Source of the DNA: Rhodonellum psychrophilum GCM71 = DSM 17998
Lineage (GTDB): Bacteria > Bacteroidota > Bacteroidia > Cytophagales > Cyclobacteriaceae
Direction: 5' to 3'
NCBI RefSeq assembly: GCF_000381545.1
Contig: NZ_KB906673.1
Span: 558,001-622,000, forward strand
DNA length: 64,000 nucleotides
The stretch's first letter is position 1. Each line of letters opens with the position of its first letter. The position numbers were made by a program, and so were the translations under genes. Below, piece by piece: positions 1 to 9,551 of this stretch. The notes under the pieces are model-generated. The model saw nothing but the letters and a program-made list of their open reading frames with translations. It was not told the DNA's origin and did not search any database.

Positions 1-61
1 ATAAAACCCCTCCTCAAAAGGAAACTGGATTCATTGGCAAACCTTTCAATTCTAAGGCCGA

Positions 62-742
62 TTACAGAATCCCTTCACCACTTTCCACATCCTCCACTGC
101 CTTTGTTAAAAAATCCTGTAAGGGCTTCATGAGTCGAAAGGACTCCACCGCAGTCTTTTTGAATGCACCTGAGGCAATATCTTTATCCGGAATTGGGCTA
201 GAGGCAATAAAGCTTTTGAACCGAAGAAGATCGATGTATTGATGATCGGAATCATAGCCTTTGGGACTGGTTTTCAGCTTTTCGCCTTCGATCCCCCCAA
301 ATTTTTTCTGAAAAGCTGGGTTTTGAATGATCTCTTGAAGCTGACCACCTGAGTAATCGATCTCCTGTCTGATTTTCTTGATCACATCCCCTTGTGGCAT
401 CCAAATCCCTCCAGCGGCAAAAGTCCCGTTGGGTTGAACATGTAAATAATAACCCGGCCCATCGGATTTTTTTCCGCCCACTGCGAAATATGCCGCGAAA
501 TTGGTTTTGTAGGGCTGTTTGTTGGCCGAAAAGCGGATGTCTCTGTTTTGGCGAAAAATGCAATCCTTGGGTTGAAAACCAGTAAGACCCGGTTCCCACT
601 CCGTGATCGCTTTGAGCATTTCCCCGACATCTTCCAAAAACATTCCCCTGACTTCCAAATACCAAGCACGATTGGCATCCATCCATTCTTTGTGATTGTT
701 TTCGGAAAGTGCTTTTAAAAAGGGGAGATAGGATTGGCTCAT
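62..742 (-). CDS. DUF2461 family protein
   Basis: This 226-aa protein matches the DUF2461 (TIGR02453) family in length and motifs. The best marker is RDIRFSANKQPYKTN at residues 67-81, followed by GYYLHVQP near 97-104 and a Gly-rich patch around 110. There is no signal peptide or membrane segment, so it is probably cytoplasmic. The family's biochemical role is not established, and I assign none. It reads away from pyrD, and the 332-base gap between the two start codons must hold both promoters. The ATG at 742 is the only reasonable start, giving MSQSYLPFLK. Confidence 0.85.
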   Translation of the reverse strand: MSQSYLPFLKALSENNHKEWMDANRAWYLEVRGMFLEDVGEMLKAITEWEPGLTGFQPKDCIFRQNRDIRFSANKQPYKTNFAAYFAVGGKKSDGPGYYLHVQPNGTFAAGGIWMPQGDVIKKIRQEIDYSGGQLQEIIQNPAFQKKFGGIEGEKLKTSPKGYDSDHQYIDLLRFKSFIASSPIPDKDIASGAFKKTAVESFRLMKPLQDFLTKAVEDVESGEGIL

Positions 743-1074
743 GATTGTAATGGAATGTGGGTTCTTTTAATTTCTTACAAGTAAAACAAAAATTAAAAAA
801 AAGGTTCTCAACTTTTTGAAAAGTATTGCTCTTTAATTTTTTTCGACTTCTTCTTATGGGGAAGTCAAATGCATGAAAACTTCAAGAATTAACCCTGTGA
901 GCAGGGATGCGCAAGGGAATCACCATCAATAATCATCTTTTTCTTTGTTTTTTTTGGGTTTAGAAGAATTCAAATATCCATCGCACCTAGCATTTTGAAA
1001 ATCCTGTCTCTTTTTTTGAAATCATTTTTCAATATAAAGCCTTAATTTAGCGATTCAGAAACCTCCACCTGCCC
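743..1074. other. Divergent intergenic region, DUF2461 / pyrD
   Basis: No gene is visible in this 332-base AT-rich gap between two divergent genes. It contains two short perfect hairpins: GACTTC/GAAGTC (845-850 with 861-866) and CCCTG/CAGGG (893-897 with 902-906). Neither is followed by a T-run on the plus strand. They may lie in an untranslated leader, but no regulator is recognisable. I see no clear TAnnTTTG box; the best pyrD candidate is the weak TTAATTTAG near 1044. Confidence 0.4.
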
Positions 1075-2115
1075 GTGTACAAATCCATCCTCAAACCAAT
1101 CCTGTTTCTCAAAAATCCAGAAGATGCCCACCATTTTACTTTTGCCTGGATCAAGAGGACATTCAACCTTCCATTGCTAAAATCGATGGTCAAAGGGGTT
1201 TTTGCTTATGAGAACCCAGTTTTGGAAAGGGAAGTTTTTGGTCTGAAATTCAAAAACCCAGTAGGATTGGCGGCTGGTTTTGACAAGGATGGGAAGCTGA
1301 TCGATGAGATGGCCATGTTGGGTTTTGGCTTCATCGAAATCGGCACGCTCACACCAGTAGCCCAAGAGGGAAATCCCCAACCCAGGCTTTTTCGATTGCC
1401 AGAGGACGAGGCCTTGATCAATCGCATGGGTTTCAACAATGGTGGGGTCAAAGAAGCTGTGGAACGATTGAAAAAAAGAAAATCCGATGTTTTGATCGGA
1501 GGCAACATTGGCAAAAACAAAGTCACACCAAACGAAAGTGCCGTGGACGATTACCTGATTTGCTTGGAGGAATTGCATCCTTATGTGGATTATTTTGTAG
1601 TGAACGTGAGCTCACCAAACACACCAAACCTCCGTGATCTGCAGGAAAAAGAACCTTTGAAAAAATTATTGTCTGCGGTGAAGTCTGCAAACGACCAAAA
1701 AGGAAAACCGAAACCCATTCTTCTGAAAATCGCACCAGACCTAACAAATGGGCAGTTGGATGATATTGTGGAGATCGTCCTTGAGACCAAAATTGATGGT
1801 GTCATCGCCACCAACACCACCATCGACCGCAGTCAGCTGAGAACATCCCCTTCAAAAGTTGCGGCTTTTGGTGCCGGAGGAGTCAGTGGAAAAGTATTGG
1901 CCAAAAGAAGTACGGAAGTAATTCGTTATCTATCAGAGAAATCCAATAAGGCGTTCCCCATTATTGGTGTTGGCGGGATTTATTCGGCAGAGGACGCCAT
2001 AGATAAACTGGAGGCGGGAGCATCGCTGATACAGATTTACTCAGGCATGATTTATGAAGGACCTGGACTGATCAAGCGAATCAAGAAAGGCATCGTCCGA
2101 CATTTAAAAAACTGA
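1075..2115 (+). CDS. pyrD: Dihydroorotate dehydrogenase (quinone), class 2
   Basis: This is the membrane-associated flavoenzyme that oxidises dihydroorotate to orotate with quinone, the fourth step of pyrimidine synthesis. At 346 aa it has the class 2 length, including the N-terminal helical extension that docks to the membrane. Class 2 hallmarks are AAGFDKDGK near 63, NNGGVKEA near 122, [12 protein letters not shown] at 176-187 with a catalytic serine at 179/180, [16 protein letters not shown], and the FMN-phosphate segment [11 protein letters not shown]. The start is GTG at 1075; no ATG fits the family N-terminus. pyrF, a later step of the pathway, lies 3.3 kb downstream on the same strand. 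Confidence 0.95.
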   Translation: MYKSILKPILFLKNPEDAHHFTFAWIKRTFNLPLLKSMVKGVFAYENPVLEREVFGLKFKNPVGLAAGFDKDGKLIDEMAMLGFGFIEIGTLTPVAQEGNPQPRLFRLPEDEALINRMGFNNGGVKEAVERLKKRKSDVLIGGNIGKNKVTPNESAVDDYLICLEELHPYVDYFVVNVSSPNTPNLRDLQEKEPLKKLLSAVKSANDQKGKPKPILLKIAPDLTNGQLDDIVEIVLETKIDGVIATNTTIDRSQLRTSPSKVAAFGAGGVSGKVLAKRSTEVIRYLSEKSNKAFPIIGVGGIYSAEDAIDKLEAGASLIQIYSGMIYEGPGLIKRIKKGIVRHLKN

Positions 2116-2179
2116 TGTTTCAGAAATCTGTATATTTCGCTTATCTTCATTTTAATTTGAGATTGACATAAAATAAATC

Positions 2180-4657
2180 ATGGCGTCAACGACACCCAGA
2201 ACCAATACTTTTAGGAAAAAAACCGAAACCAAATCCAACCCAAAAGAAAAAGGTCCAAGCCGCTTTTCCATTGGATTTATCAAGGACAAGAGGATTCCGC
2301 TAGCTTTTGGAATCTTCTTTATTTCTTTGAGCGTATTTTTGATATTCGCCTTCATCAGTTATCTGTTTTCCGGCAAAGCCGACCAAAGTGTAATCCTTTC
2401 CAATGGGGAGGAGGGTATCAGAAGCACTGCAAGTGAGGCCAGAAATTGGCTGGGATATTTTGGTGCCCAAAGTGCCGATTTGTTTATCCGAAGATGGTTT
2501 GGTTTGGCTGCCTTTTTATTTCCGCCCTTTCTTTTTTTCCTTGGCGTTAAATTGGCCATCAAAAAATCACTGATTTCCCTTACCCGCTATAGTGTATTTG
2601 TTATTTTTTTTACTTTCTGGATCGGTTTGCTCACCGGATATATTGTTCAATTGGTGGAGGGGTCCAGCATGCTGAGCCAGCTCAGTGGTGGATTTGGCTT
2701 TGAATTGGGTCTGCTCGCCAGCGAATTCCTTGGGTGGGGAACATTTATCGTCATTGGAGGCTCCCTGTTGATATTTGTGGTATTCTTCTTCAATATCGAC
2801 CAATTGAGTTGGTCCGGAACGGCGCAAAAAGCTGATGAAAAAGAACCCCAAAAATCAAAACCTGCCATTGCCTCGGCAATTGATTTGGAGGAATCCAATA
2901 TGGAAGCAGATCTTGAGGACCTGGAAGATTTGGAAGAAGAGGAATTGGCTCTCGACGAAGATGGCAGTTCCTGGACGATCAAGGGCGAGCCAAAGGAAAC
3001 CAAAAAGCTTACAGTAGAACCAGCCTTTAACATCGAGCGGACCGATCACCTCCAAGAGGAGCCTATGATGGCTTCGGCAGCAGAGGAGAAAAGGTTTACG
3101 GTGAACAAAGCTCCCGGTGAAGAGAAAACGGTCACAGAGGTTGAAAACCTTGACCCCTATGATCCCACTCTGGAGCTACCCAAATATCAGTATCCGACTT
3201 TGGACCTTTTGAATGACTATGATTTGCAAAAGGTCACTGTCTCACGTCAGGAGCTCGAGGAAAACAAGAACAAGATCGTGGAGACCCTGGTCAATTTCAA
3301 AATTGGTATCCAGGAAATCAAAGCCACCATAGGCCCTACTGTAACCCTTTATGAAATTGTCCCGGATCCAGGGGTGAAAATCTCCAAGATTAAAAATCTT
3401 GAGGATGACATCGCGCTAAGTCTTGCAGCACTTGGGATTCGAATCATTGCCCCGATACCGGGAAAAGGAACCATCGGTATTGAGGTTCCCAACAAAAACA
3501 GGGAATTGGTGCCTGCCAAATCCGTGATCGGGACGGAAAAGTTTTTGCGAAGTGACAAGGATCTGCCCATAGCCCTGGGAAAAACCATCTCGAATGAGGT
3601 ATTTGTGATGGATCTGGCCAAAATGCCCCACCTTTTGATGGCTGGAGCAACCGGTCAGGGAAAATCCGTGGGACTCAACATGATCTTGGCATCGCTGATC
3701 TACAAAAAGCACCCTTCGCAACTGAAGTTTATCTTGGTCGATCCCAAAAAAGTCGAACTGACGCTATTCAACAAAATTGAACGGCATTTTCTAGCAAAGC
3801 TTCCCGGAGCCGAAGAGGCCATCATCACAGACACCAAAAAGGTGATTTACACCTTGAACTCCCTCTGTATTGAGATGGACAACCGGTACGACTTGCTTAA
3901 AGATGCAGGTTGCCGAAATATAAAAGAATACAATGCCAAATTCGTCGCCCGAAAGCTAAATCCAGAGAAAAACCACAGGTTTATGCCCTATATTGTTTTG
4001 GTCATAGATGAGTTGGCTGATTTGATGATGACAGCCGGCAAAGAAATTGAAGCTCCAATTGCGCGGTTGGCCCAATTGGCAAGGGCTATCGGGATCCACC
4101 TCGTGGTGGCTACCCAAAGACCTTCGGTGAATGTCATCACGGGTATTATCAAGGCGAATTTCCCGGCACGATTGTCTTTCAGGGTTACCTCTAAGATCGA
4201 TAGCCGAACCATTTTGGATGCAGGAGGAGCGGAGCAACTCATAGGCATGGGAGACATGTTGCTGTCCCAAGGTTCTGAAGTCATTCGACTGCAGTGCGCA
4301 TTTTTGGATACCCCAGAGGTGGAGGCCATCTGTGATTGGATCGGAGAACAAAAAGGATACAGTGATGCCTATCTACTTCCAGAGTTTGTGGGAGAAGAAG
4401 GAGATGGAGGCTTGTCCAGTGTCGATTTGAGTGATCGCGACCCCTTGTTTGACGATGCGGCGAGGCTGATTGTCCTGCATCAACAAGGGAGTACTTCACT
4501 TATTCAAAGGAAATTGAAATTGGGTTACAACCGTGCAGGAAGGATTGTTGATCAGCTGGAGGCAGCGGGAATTGTCGGCTCATTTGAAGGAAGTAAAGCC
4601 CGAGAGGTTTTAATTCAAGACGAAGTCAGTTTGGAACGGTTATTGAATAATTTATAA
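2180..4657 (+). CDS. ftsK: DNA translocase FtsK/SpoIIIE
   Basis: FtsK pumps chromosomal DNA through the closing septum and helps Xer recombination at dif. The 825-aa protein has four transmembrane segments (roughly residues 35-57, 105-130, 137-160 and 178-207). These are followed by an acidic linker rich in Glu/Asp (215-330), the alpha domain, the RecA-like motor and a C-terminal winged-helix gamma domain (about 755-825). Walker A is GATGQGKS (487-494) and Walker B is VLVIDELADL near 605. It is shorter than E. coli FtsK, as is usual in Bacteroidota. The partner recombinase xerC lies at 32445. A lolA-like gene follows after 42 bases, a common neighbour in this phylum. Confidence 0.96.
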   Translation: MASTTPRTNTFRKKTETKSNPKEKGPSRFSIGFIKDKRIPLAFGIFFISLSVFLIFAFISYLFSGKADQSVILSNGEEGIRSTASEARNWLGYFGAQSADLFIRRWFGLAAFLFPPFLFFLGVKLAIKKSLISLTRYSVFVIFFTFWIGLLTGYIVQLVEGSSMLSQLSGGFGFELGLLASEFLGWGTFIVIGGSLLIFVVFFFNIDQLSWSGTAQKADEKEPQKSKPAIASAIDLEESNMEADLEDLEDLEEEELALDEDGSSWTIKGEPKETKKLTVEPAFNIERTDHLQEEPMMASAAEEKRFTVNKAPGEEKTVTEVENLDPYDPTLELPKYQYPTLDLLNDYDLQKVTVSRQELEENKNKIVETLVNFKIGIQEIKATIGPTVTLYEIVPDPGVKISKIKNLEDDIALSLAALGIRIIAPIPGKGTIGIEVPNKNRELVPAKSVIGTEKFLRSDKDLPIALGKTISNEVFVMDLAKMPHLLMAGATGQGKSVGLNMILASLIYKKHPSQLKFILVDPKKVELTLFNKIERHFLAKLPGAEEAIITDTKKVIYTLNSLCIEMDNRYDLLKDAGCRNIKEYNAKFVARKLNPEKNHRFMPYIVLVIDELADLMMTAGKEIEAPIARLAQLARAIGIHLVVATQRPSVNVITGIIKANFPARLSFRVTSKIDSRTILDAGGAEQLIGMGDMLLSQGSEVIRLQCAFLDTPEVEAICDWIGEQKGYSDAYLLPEFVGEEGDGGLSSVDLSDRDPLFDDAARLIVLHQQGSTSLIQRKLKLGYNRAGRIVDQLEAAGIVGSFEGSKAREVLIQDEVSLERLLNNL

Positions 4658-4699
4658 TCGTAATTGCTGTATTGCAGCAATCTAAAAAATTAAAATACC

Positions 4700-5353
4700 A
4701 TGCTCAAAAAAATAGCGTTCTCCCTACTGTTTGTTACAGGCTTTTTCTTCAACGGATTCTCCCAACAAGACACAAATGCCAAGGCAATTTTAGATGGGGT
4801 TAGCGAAAAATACCAGTCCCTCAAGGGCCTGAAGGCAAATTTTGAATTCTCTTATTCCCATTCGGGCGACGGTGTGAATCAAACGCAAACAGGGGAAATC
4901 GCGGTGAAAGGGGATAAATACAGACTCAAATTACCAGAGCAGGAAATCTTTAACAATGGCAAAACCATTTGGACCTACATTGTTTCGGGAAATTACAAAG
5001 AAGTAACGATCAACTATGCCGGAGAAACGGAAGATGAACTCACCCCGTCCAGTGTTTACAACATTTACAAAAAAGGATACAATTATCGGTTGATCGGAGA
5101 AAAAACCGAGAACGGAAATGTCATCCAAGAAGTAGAGCTTACCGCAATTAATTCGGGGACCCCGTTCAAAAAAGTGATCTTATTTGTGGTTAAAGCCAAA
5201 AAAGATCTTGCCGGTTGGGAGATTTATGATGATCAAGGTGGTGTTTTCAAATACCGCTTCAAATCGGTCAATACCCAAGAGAATTTAGCCGACGATTATT
5301 TCAACTTCAATCCCAAGCAGTATGGCAAAATCGAGATCATCGATCTGCGTTAA
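4700..5353 (+). CDS. LolA-like periplasmic lipoprotein carrier
   Basis: This 217-aa secreted protein has a clear Sec signal peptide (about residues 1-22, [14 protein letters not shown]). Its body matches the LolA/outer-membrane lipoprotein-sorting fold: a helical start ([20 protein letters not shown]) followed by long beta strands such as [18 protein letters not shown]-type segments and NGKTIWTY. LolA chaperones lipoproteins across the periplasm. The Bacteroidota homologues sit next to ftsK, as here, and are diverged, so the sorting role is inferred from the fold. A short hairpin (4663-4681) in the gap to ftsK has no T-run, so the two genes may be co-transcribed. Confidence 0.85.
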   Translation: MLKKIAFSLLFVTGFFFNGFSQQDTNAKAILDGVSEKYQSLKGLKANFEFSYSHSGDGVNQTQTGEIAVKGDKYRLKLPEQEIFNNGKTIWTYIVSGNYKEVTINYAGETEDELTPSSVYNIYKKGYNYRLIGEKTENGNVIQEVELTAINSGTPFKKVILFVVKAKKDLAGWEIYDDQGGVFKYRFKSVNTQENLADDYFNFNPKQYGKIEIIDLR

Positions 5354-5415
5354 TTCTCACGATTTGGAAGCAAAGGGAGTCCAATAATCCTTATTATTGT
5401 GAAAATTTCCAAAGA

Positions 5416-6234
5416 ATGGACAAGAAAGCCCTTTTTGCTAAAATCTCCCAAAAATCATCCTTTCTCTGTGTTGGATTGGACACGGATTTGACCAAGATCC
5501 CAGAACATCTCCTCAAGGAAAAAGATCCAATATTTGCATTCAACAAGCAGATCATTGACAATACCATCGATCAGGCCGTGGCATACAAGCCGAATACTGC
5601 TTTTTACGAAGCCTTGGGTCCTAAAGGATGGGAAAGCCTCCACAAGACTTTGGAATATATCCCAAAGGATGTTTTCACCATTGCTGACGCCAAAAGAGGT
5701 GATATAGGAAATACCTCCGGACTCTATGCCAAGGCATTTTTTGAAATGATGGATTTTGACTCCGTCACTGTTGCCCCTTACATGGGAATTGATAGCGTAA
5801 AACCCTTTTTGGCATTCGAGGACAAGTGGGTGATTTTGTTGGCCCTAACCTCAAATGAGGGCAGTCAGGATTTTCAAATGTTGGAAACCAAAAACGGAAA
5901 GCCATTCTTTCAGGAAGTGATCGAAAAAAGCCAAAAATGGGGAACTCCAGACAACATGATGTATGTCGTCGGAGCGACTCGTGGAGAAAAGATCGCGGAA
6001 GTTCGCAAGCTTGTTCCTGACCACTTTTTTTTGGTTCCGGGTGTAGGCGCTCAAGGCGGTAGCTTGGAGGAAGTAGCAAAATTTGGGATGAATTCCAATT
6101 GTGGCCTTTTGGTAAATTCCTCCCGGGGAATCATTTATGCCGGCAAGGATAAGGATTTCGGGAAAGCTGCCAAAACAGAAGCCCAAAAGCTTCAAACTGA
6201 AATGGAAATCCTTTTGGACAAGTATTGCAAATAA
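5416..6234 (+). CDS. pyrF: Orotidine-5'-phosphate decarboxylase, long (type 2) form
   Basis: This enzyme decarboxylates OMP to UMP, the last step of de novo pyrimidine synthesis. The 272-aa length and sequence fit the long PyrF subfamily found in mycobacteria and Bacteroidota. The signature is [13 protein letters not shown], with the catalytic charge network Asp91-Lys93-Asp96. Other family segments are [14 protein letters not shown] near 16, [14 protein letters not shown] near 59 and VPGVGAQGG near 211. The protein is cytoplasmic with no extension. It is the second pyrimidine gene in the first 6 kb, but 3.3 kb and two genes separate it from pyrD, so co-regulation is not evident. Confidence 0.95.
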   Translation: MDKKALFAKISQKSSFLCVGLDTDLTKIPEHLLKEKDPIFAFNKQIIDNTIDQAVAYKPNTAFYEALGPKGWESLHKTLEYIPKDVFTIADAKRGDIGNTSGLYAKAFFEMMDFDSVTVAPYMGIDSVKPFLAFEDKWVILLALTSNEGSQDFQMLETKNGKPFFQEVIEKSQKWGTPDNMMYVVGATRGEKIAEVRKLVPDHFFLVPGVGAQGGSLEEVAKFGMNSNCGLLVNSSRGIIYAGKDKDFGKAAKTEAQKLQTEMEILLDKYCK

Positions 6235-6497
6235 TTCAAAATGTATAGGAGGGCGATTGAATTCAATTTTTTGGAAACCAAAAGATCACCTTCGCATGAT
6301 TTAGAAAAATCATTCCAGGGTCAGTTGGTTTTTTTGAAAAGGCCATTTTTCATAAAGGCCAATACTTTTGGGGAGAAATAAATCAAAGACGGACAACTAA
6401 TTGTGTGGCAGTATTTTATATTTGGGATTTTTATCTTAGATTAAAGTTATCGTTTGTTGTTTTGCTTTTCTCTGATTTTTAAACTGAATTTTTGGAT

Positions 6498-7793
6498 ATG
6501 GATTTTAATGAAAATTTTCTTCAATTGGTCTGGAAATATCAATATTTCGATAAAAACCAACTGCACACCACCGACAATCAAGCCCTTCAAATCAAGAAAA
6601 TTGGCTATCATAATTTTTATGAAGGTCCGGATTTTTTGGAAGCCCAAGTTCATTTGCTCGAGGTGGATTATTTTGGGCATGTGGAGGTCCACAGGAAGTC
6701 CTCTGATTGGAAAAATCACGATCATGACCTTGACCAAAGGTACAACAGTGTCATCTTACATGTCGTCTGGGAGGATGACAAGCCTATCCAAAGGGCTGAT
6801 GGAACCTCTATCCCCACCTTTGAGCTCAAGGGAAAGGTATTCCTGGATGTGGTCAGGAATTACGAACTCCTGATTGCGAATCAGGAAGAAATTCTTTGTT
6901 CGCAGGGCTTGGAAAAAATAAAACCCATCATTCGATTTTCAATGTTGGAAAAAGCATTGGTGGAGCGTCTCGAAGAAAAATCGGGGAGCATATTGGAAAT
7001 CTTAAACAAAACCAATCATGATTGGGAGGAAACCGCTTATCGATGGCTTTTTCAGTGTTTTGGTTTCAAAACGAACAGCGGAGCAATGCTGAGACTTGCA
7101 GAAAGTGTCCCTTACAAAATTCTTCAAAAACACGGCAACCAACCCTTAGTCCTTCAAGCGATTCTTCTTGGTCAGGCAGATTTGATTCCTGAGGTACCTG
7201 CGGATACATATAGCGAGTTTTTGAAAAGCGAATATGGATTTTATCAAAAAAAATATCTGTTCAAAAACAAAATGAGTGAGCAAGAATGGAAAATGATGGG
7301 GGTGAGGCCCAGCAATTTCCCAAGCATCCGAATTTCCCAGCTCGCCGAAATCCTTTCCCGAAACCCGAGCTTGTTTTCAAGTATCATTGGCGATAAACAG
7401 GATTTTTCAAGTTTCAAAAAATTGTTTTCCATCACCACGCCAGGCTATTGGCAACACCATCATCAATTGGGCAAGACCACGGGTAGGGCATTGCCCAAGC
7501 AGCTTAGCCCAACGGTGCTGTCACTCCTGACCATCAACTTTATGGTGCCGCTTTGGTACGCCTATGGGAAATATATTCAGGACAGCTCTTGGCAGGAAAA
7601 GTGCTTCGATCTACTGCAGGAGGTGGCTGCGGAGGACAATTTCATTATCCGAAAGTATCAGCGACATAACTGGAAACCCCAGAATGCATTTGATGCTCAA
7701 GGAATGATTGGGCTTTACAACCATTATTGCAAACCCAGAAAATGTCTCGATTGCAAAATTGGACAAAACCTGTTGAAACCCGATAAAAAATGA
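6498..7793 (+). CDS. DUF2851 family protein
   Basis: This roughly 431-aa protein is recognised as DUF2851, a family confined mostly to Bacteroidota. The best block is near the N-terminus: GPDFLEAQVHLLEVDYFGHVEVH, which spans about residues 36-58, with SSDWKNHDHD after it. A Cys cluster closes the protein (CKPRKCLDCKIG), which could bind a metal. That N-terminal block and the HxxHDxD pattern suggest a nuclease-like or hydrolase core to my eye, but no activity is established. I chose the ATG at 6498 over the TTG two codons upstream. A TATATTTG box lies at 6417-6424 without a good upstream partner. Confidence 0.8.
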   Translation: MDFNENFLQLVWKYQYFDKNQLHTTDNQALQIKKIGYHNFYEGPDFLEAQVHLLEVDYFGHVEVHRKSSDWKNHDHDLDQRYNSVILHVVWEDDKPIQRADGTSIPTFELKGKVFLDVVRNYELLIANQEEILCSQGLEKIKPIIRFSMLEKALVERLEEKSGSILEILNKTNHDWEETAYRWLFQCFGFKTNSGAMLRLAESVPYKILQKHGNQPLVLQAILLGQADLIPEVPADTYSEFLKSEYGFYQKKYLFKNKMSEQEWKMMGVRPSNFPSIRISQLAEILSRNPSLFSSIIGDKQDFSSFKKLFSITTPGYWQHHHQLGKTTGRALPKQLSPTVLSLLTINFMVPLWYAYGKYIQDSSWQEKCFDLLQEVAAEDNFIIRKYQRHNWKPQNAFDAQGMIGLYNHYCKPRKCLDCKIGQNLLKPDKK

Positions 7794-7795
7794 TT

Positions 7796-7827
7796 TTTGC
7801 TTAAAACCCCAAGAAACCGTACTTTTG
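7796..7827 (+). promoter_or_regulatory. Bacteroidota-type promoter
   Basis: TTTG at 7796-7799, a 20-base spacer and TACTTTTG at 7820-7827 match the phylum's TTTG / TAnnTTTG consensus. A purine-rich AAGGAG at 7837-7842 sits 7 bases before the ATG at 7850. Confidence 0.7.
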
Positions 7828-7849
7828 CGGTCCAATAAGGAGTAAAAAC

Positions 7850-8488
7850 ATGGAAAAACCAGTAATAATTTTAGGCGCCAAAGGCATCGCACATTCAGCG
7901 TTGGAGATATTCAATAGCAATAAAGTGGTTGTTTTCGGATTTCTGGATGAAGATCAAAAATTGCATGGGCATGAAATCAACGTGGTCCCGATATTGGGTC
8001 ATACTGAGGATGATGGTTTTTTGAAATTGATCGGGAAAAAGTGTGAAGCTTTTATTGCGGTGGACGACAACAAATACAGACAGTTTTTGGTAAAAATGCT
8101 GAACGAAAAACGAAAAGTGCAGCCCATCAATGCGATCCATGAAACCGCGTACGTGTCCACGGATGCCGAAATCGGACATGGTAATTTCATCAATGCCAAA
8201 GTAAATATCGGAGCAGGGACCAAAGTTGGAAGCCATTGTATCATCAATTCAGGAGCAATCATAGATCACGGCGCAACCTTGGGTGATTTCGTCCAAATCG
8301 GAGCGGGGGCTATCGTCAATTCCAACGTCATTGTGGAAGAGGATGCATTTATCGGATCCGGTGTGATTCTGGTTTCAGGTGTTACTATCGGCAAAAATGC
8401 AAGAGTAGGTGCAGGCTCTGTAGTCATTTCGAGTGTGAAAGCCAATGAAACCGTGTTCGGTAATCCGGCGGTTGCGATCAAAAAGTAA
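7850..8488 (+). CDS. NeuD/PglD-type sugar O-acyltransferase
   Basis: This 212-aa protein has the two-part layout of the NeuD/PglD/VioB acyltransferases. A small Rossmann-like N-terminal domain (IILGAKGIAHSALEIF, residues 5-20) is followed by a left-handed beta-helix of hexapeptide repeats from about 100 to 205 (for example IGHGNFINAKVNIGAG and IGSGVILVSGVTIG). Relatives move acetyl groups from acetyl-CoA onto nucleotide-activated amino sugars or sialic acids. No sugar or capsule genes flank it, so the substrate is unknown. It has its own promoter and an unusually good Shine-Dalgarno, and two hairpins separate it from trhO. Confidence 0.85.
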   Translation: MEKPVIILGAKGIAHSALEIFNSNKVVVFGFLDEDQKLHGHEINVVPILGHTEDDGFLKLIGKKCEAFIAVDDNKYRQFLVKMLNEKRKVQPINAIHETAYVSTDAEIGHGNFINAKVNIGAGTKVGSHCIINSGAIIDHGATLGDFVQIGAGAIVNSNVIVEEDAFIGSGVILVSGVTIGKNARVGAGSVVISSVKANETVFGNPAVAIKK

Positions 8489-8502
8489 ACCATAAATATC
8501 CG

Positions 8503-8556
8503 CTGCCGCCAACAGGCAGGATCATATTCAACCAAAACACCCTGTCTGAAACAGGG
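8503..8556 (+). other. Two hairpins before trhO
   Basis: CTGCC/GGCAG (8503-8507 with 8515-8519) and CCCTGT/ACAGGG (8540-8545 with 8551-8556) lie in the 76-base gap ahead of trhO. The second ends 8 bases before the start codon. Neither has a T-run, so neither looks like a terminator; a role in translation or RNA stability is only a guess. Confidence 0.35.
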
Positions 8557-8564
8557 CTCTCGTT

Positions 8565-9551
8565 ATGGAAAATAAAAACTACAACATATTACTCTATTAT
8601 TGCTATGCCGAGATCATAGATCCCGAGGCATACCGAGAAGAACACCATGTCTTCTGTGTTGAAAACAATATTCGCGGCAGGATTATCATTTCCCCAGAGG
8701 GGCTGAATGGCACTGTTTCTGGGCTGATTGAAGACTGTGAAAAATACATGGCCTATATTCATGCCGATCCCAGATTCTCCAAAACGGAATTCAAGATCGA
8801 TTTTTACGACAAGCATGCATTTGCAAAAATCCATGTCAGGGAGAAACCTGAAATCGTGCACAGCAGCCTCAGGCATCTCGACCCCAATGTCAAAACAGGC
8901 AAGCACTTGGAGCCCGCAGACTTTAAGGCGCTCAAAGATGATGATGATGTCGTCATCCTTGATGTACGGTCCAACTATGAGCATGAGCTCGGTAAGTTCA
9001 AAAATGCCATCACTTTGGACATGGATAATTTCAGGGAATTCCCCGAAAAAATAAAGGCCCTGGATCACCTCAAAAACAAAAAAATTCTAACGTATTGCAC
9101 TGGAGGTATAAAATGTGAAAAAGCGTCGGCTTTCTTACTGGAACAGGGATTTCAAGATGTTTATCAACTCCATGGTGGAATTATCAAATACGGTATGGAG
9201 GCGGATGGAGAGGATTTTGAAGGCAAATGTTACGTTTTCGATAACCGCTTGGCCGTAGACGTCAATAAAGTCAATCCTACAGTGATTTCCACCTGCCATG
9301 TTTGCGGGGATATCTCAGATCGAATGGTCAACTGTGCCAATTCCACCTGCAATATCCACGTCCCCATTTGCGAGAAATGTGGCTGGGAACTCGAAGGCGC
9401 ATGTTCGCCCGAATGCAAAGAAAATCCAGAAAAACGCCCTTACGACGGCACTGGTTATTATCAAAAAAATACAAACGGCTACAATCCCTACAGTGGAGTC
9501 TTCCGAAAAGCCGATACAGGCAAACCCAAAGCGATCCAACATGAGCAATAG
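8565..9551 (+). CDS. trhO: tRNA uridine(34) hydroxylase, rhodanese type (TrhO)
   Basis: TrhO (formerly UPF0176/YceA) installs 5-hydroxyuridine at the wobble position of tRNA using molecular oxygen. The 328-aa protein has the expected N-terminal alpha/beta domain (GRIIISPEGLNGTVSG near 38-53) and a rhodanese domain with the active-site motif YCTGGIKCEKAS (Cys178 and Cys184). The C-terminal tail carries several Cys pairs (CHVCG, CANSTC, CEKCG, CSPEC), probably a zinc site. The length is normal for the long form. Its stop codon overlaps the start of the next gene by 11 bases, so the two are translationally coupled. Confidence 0.92.
   Translation: MENKNYNILLYYCYAEIIDPEAYREEHHVFCVENNIRGRIIISPEGLNGTVSGLIEDCEKYMAYIHADPRFSKTEFKIDFYDKHAFAKIHVREKPEIVHSSLRHLDPNVKTGKHLEPADFKALKDDDDVVILDVRSNYEHELGKFKNAITLDMDNFREFPEKIKALDHLKNKKILTYCTGGIKCEKASAFLLEQGFQDVYQLHGGIIKYGMEADGEDFEGKCYVFDNRLAVDVNKVNPTVISTCHVCGDISDRMVNCANSTCNIHVPICEKCGWELEGACSPECKENPEKRPYDGTGYYQKNTNGYNPYSGVFRKADTGKPKAIQHEQ

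Noticed and set aside
845-866. A remnant of the TIR repeat near 861 (GAAGTCAAATGCATGAAAAC)
   Set aside because: It resembles the repeat only over about 20 bases, with no second end and no core, so it is probably chance.
4663-4681. A hairpin ATTGCTG/CAGCAAT before the lolA-like gene as a terminator
   Set aside because: A short stem with no T-run follows only A-rich sequence, and the neighbouring genes look co-transcribed.
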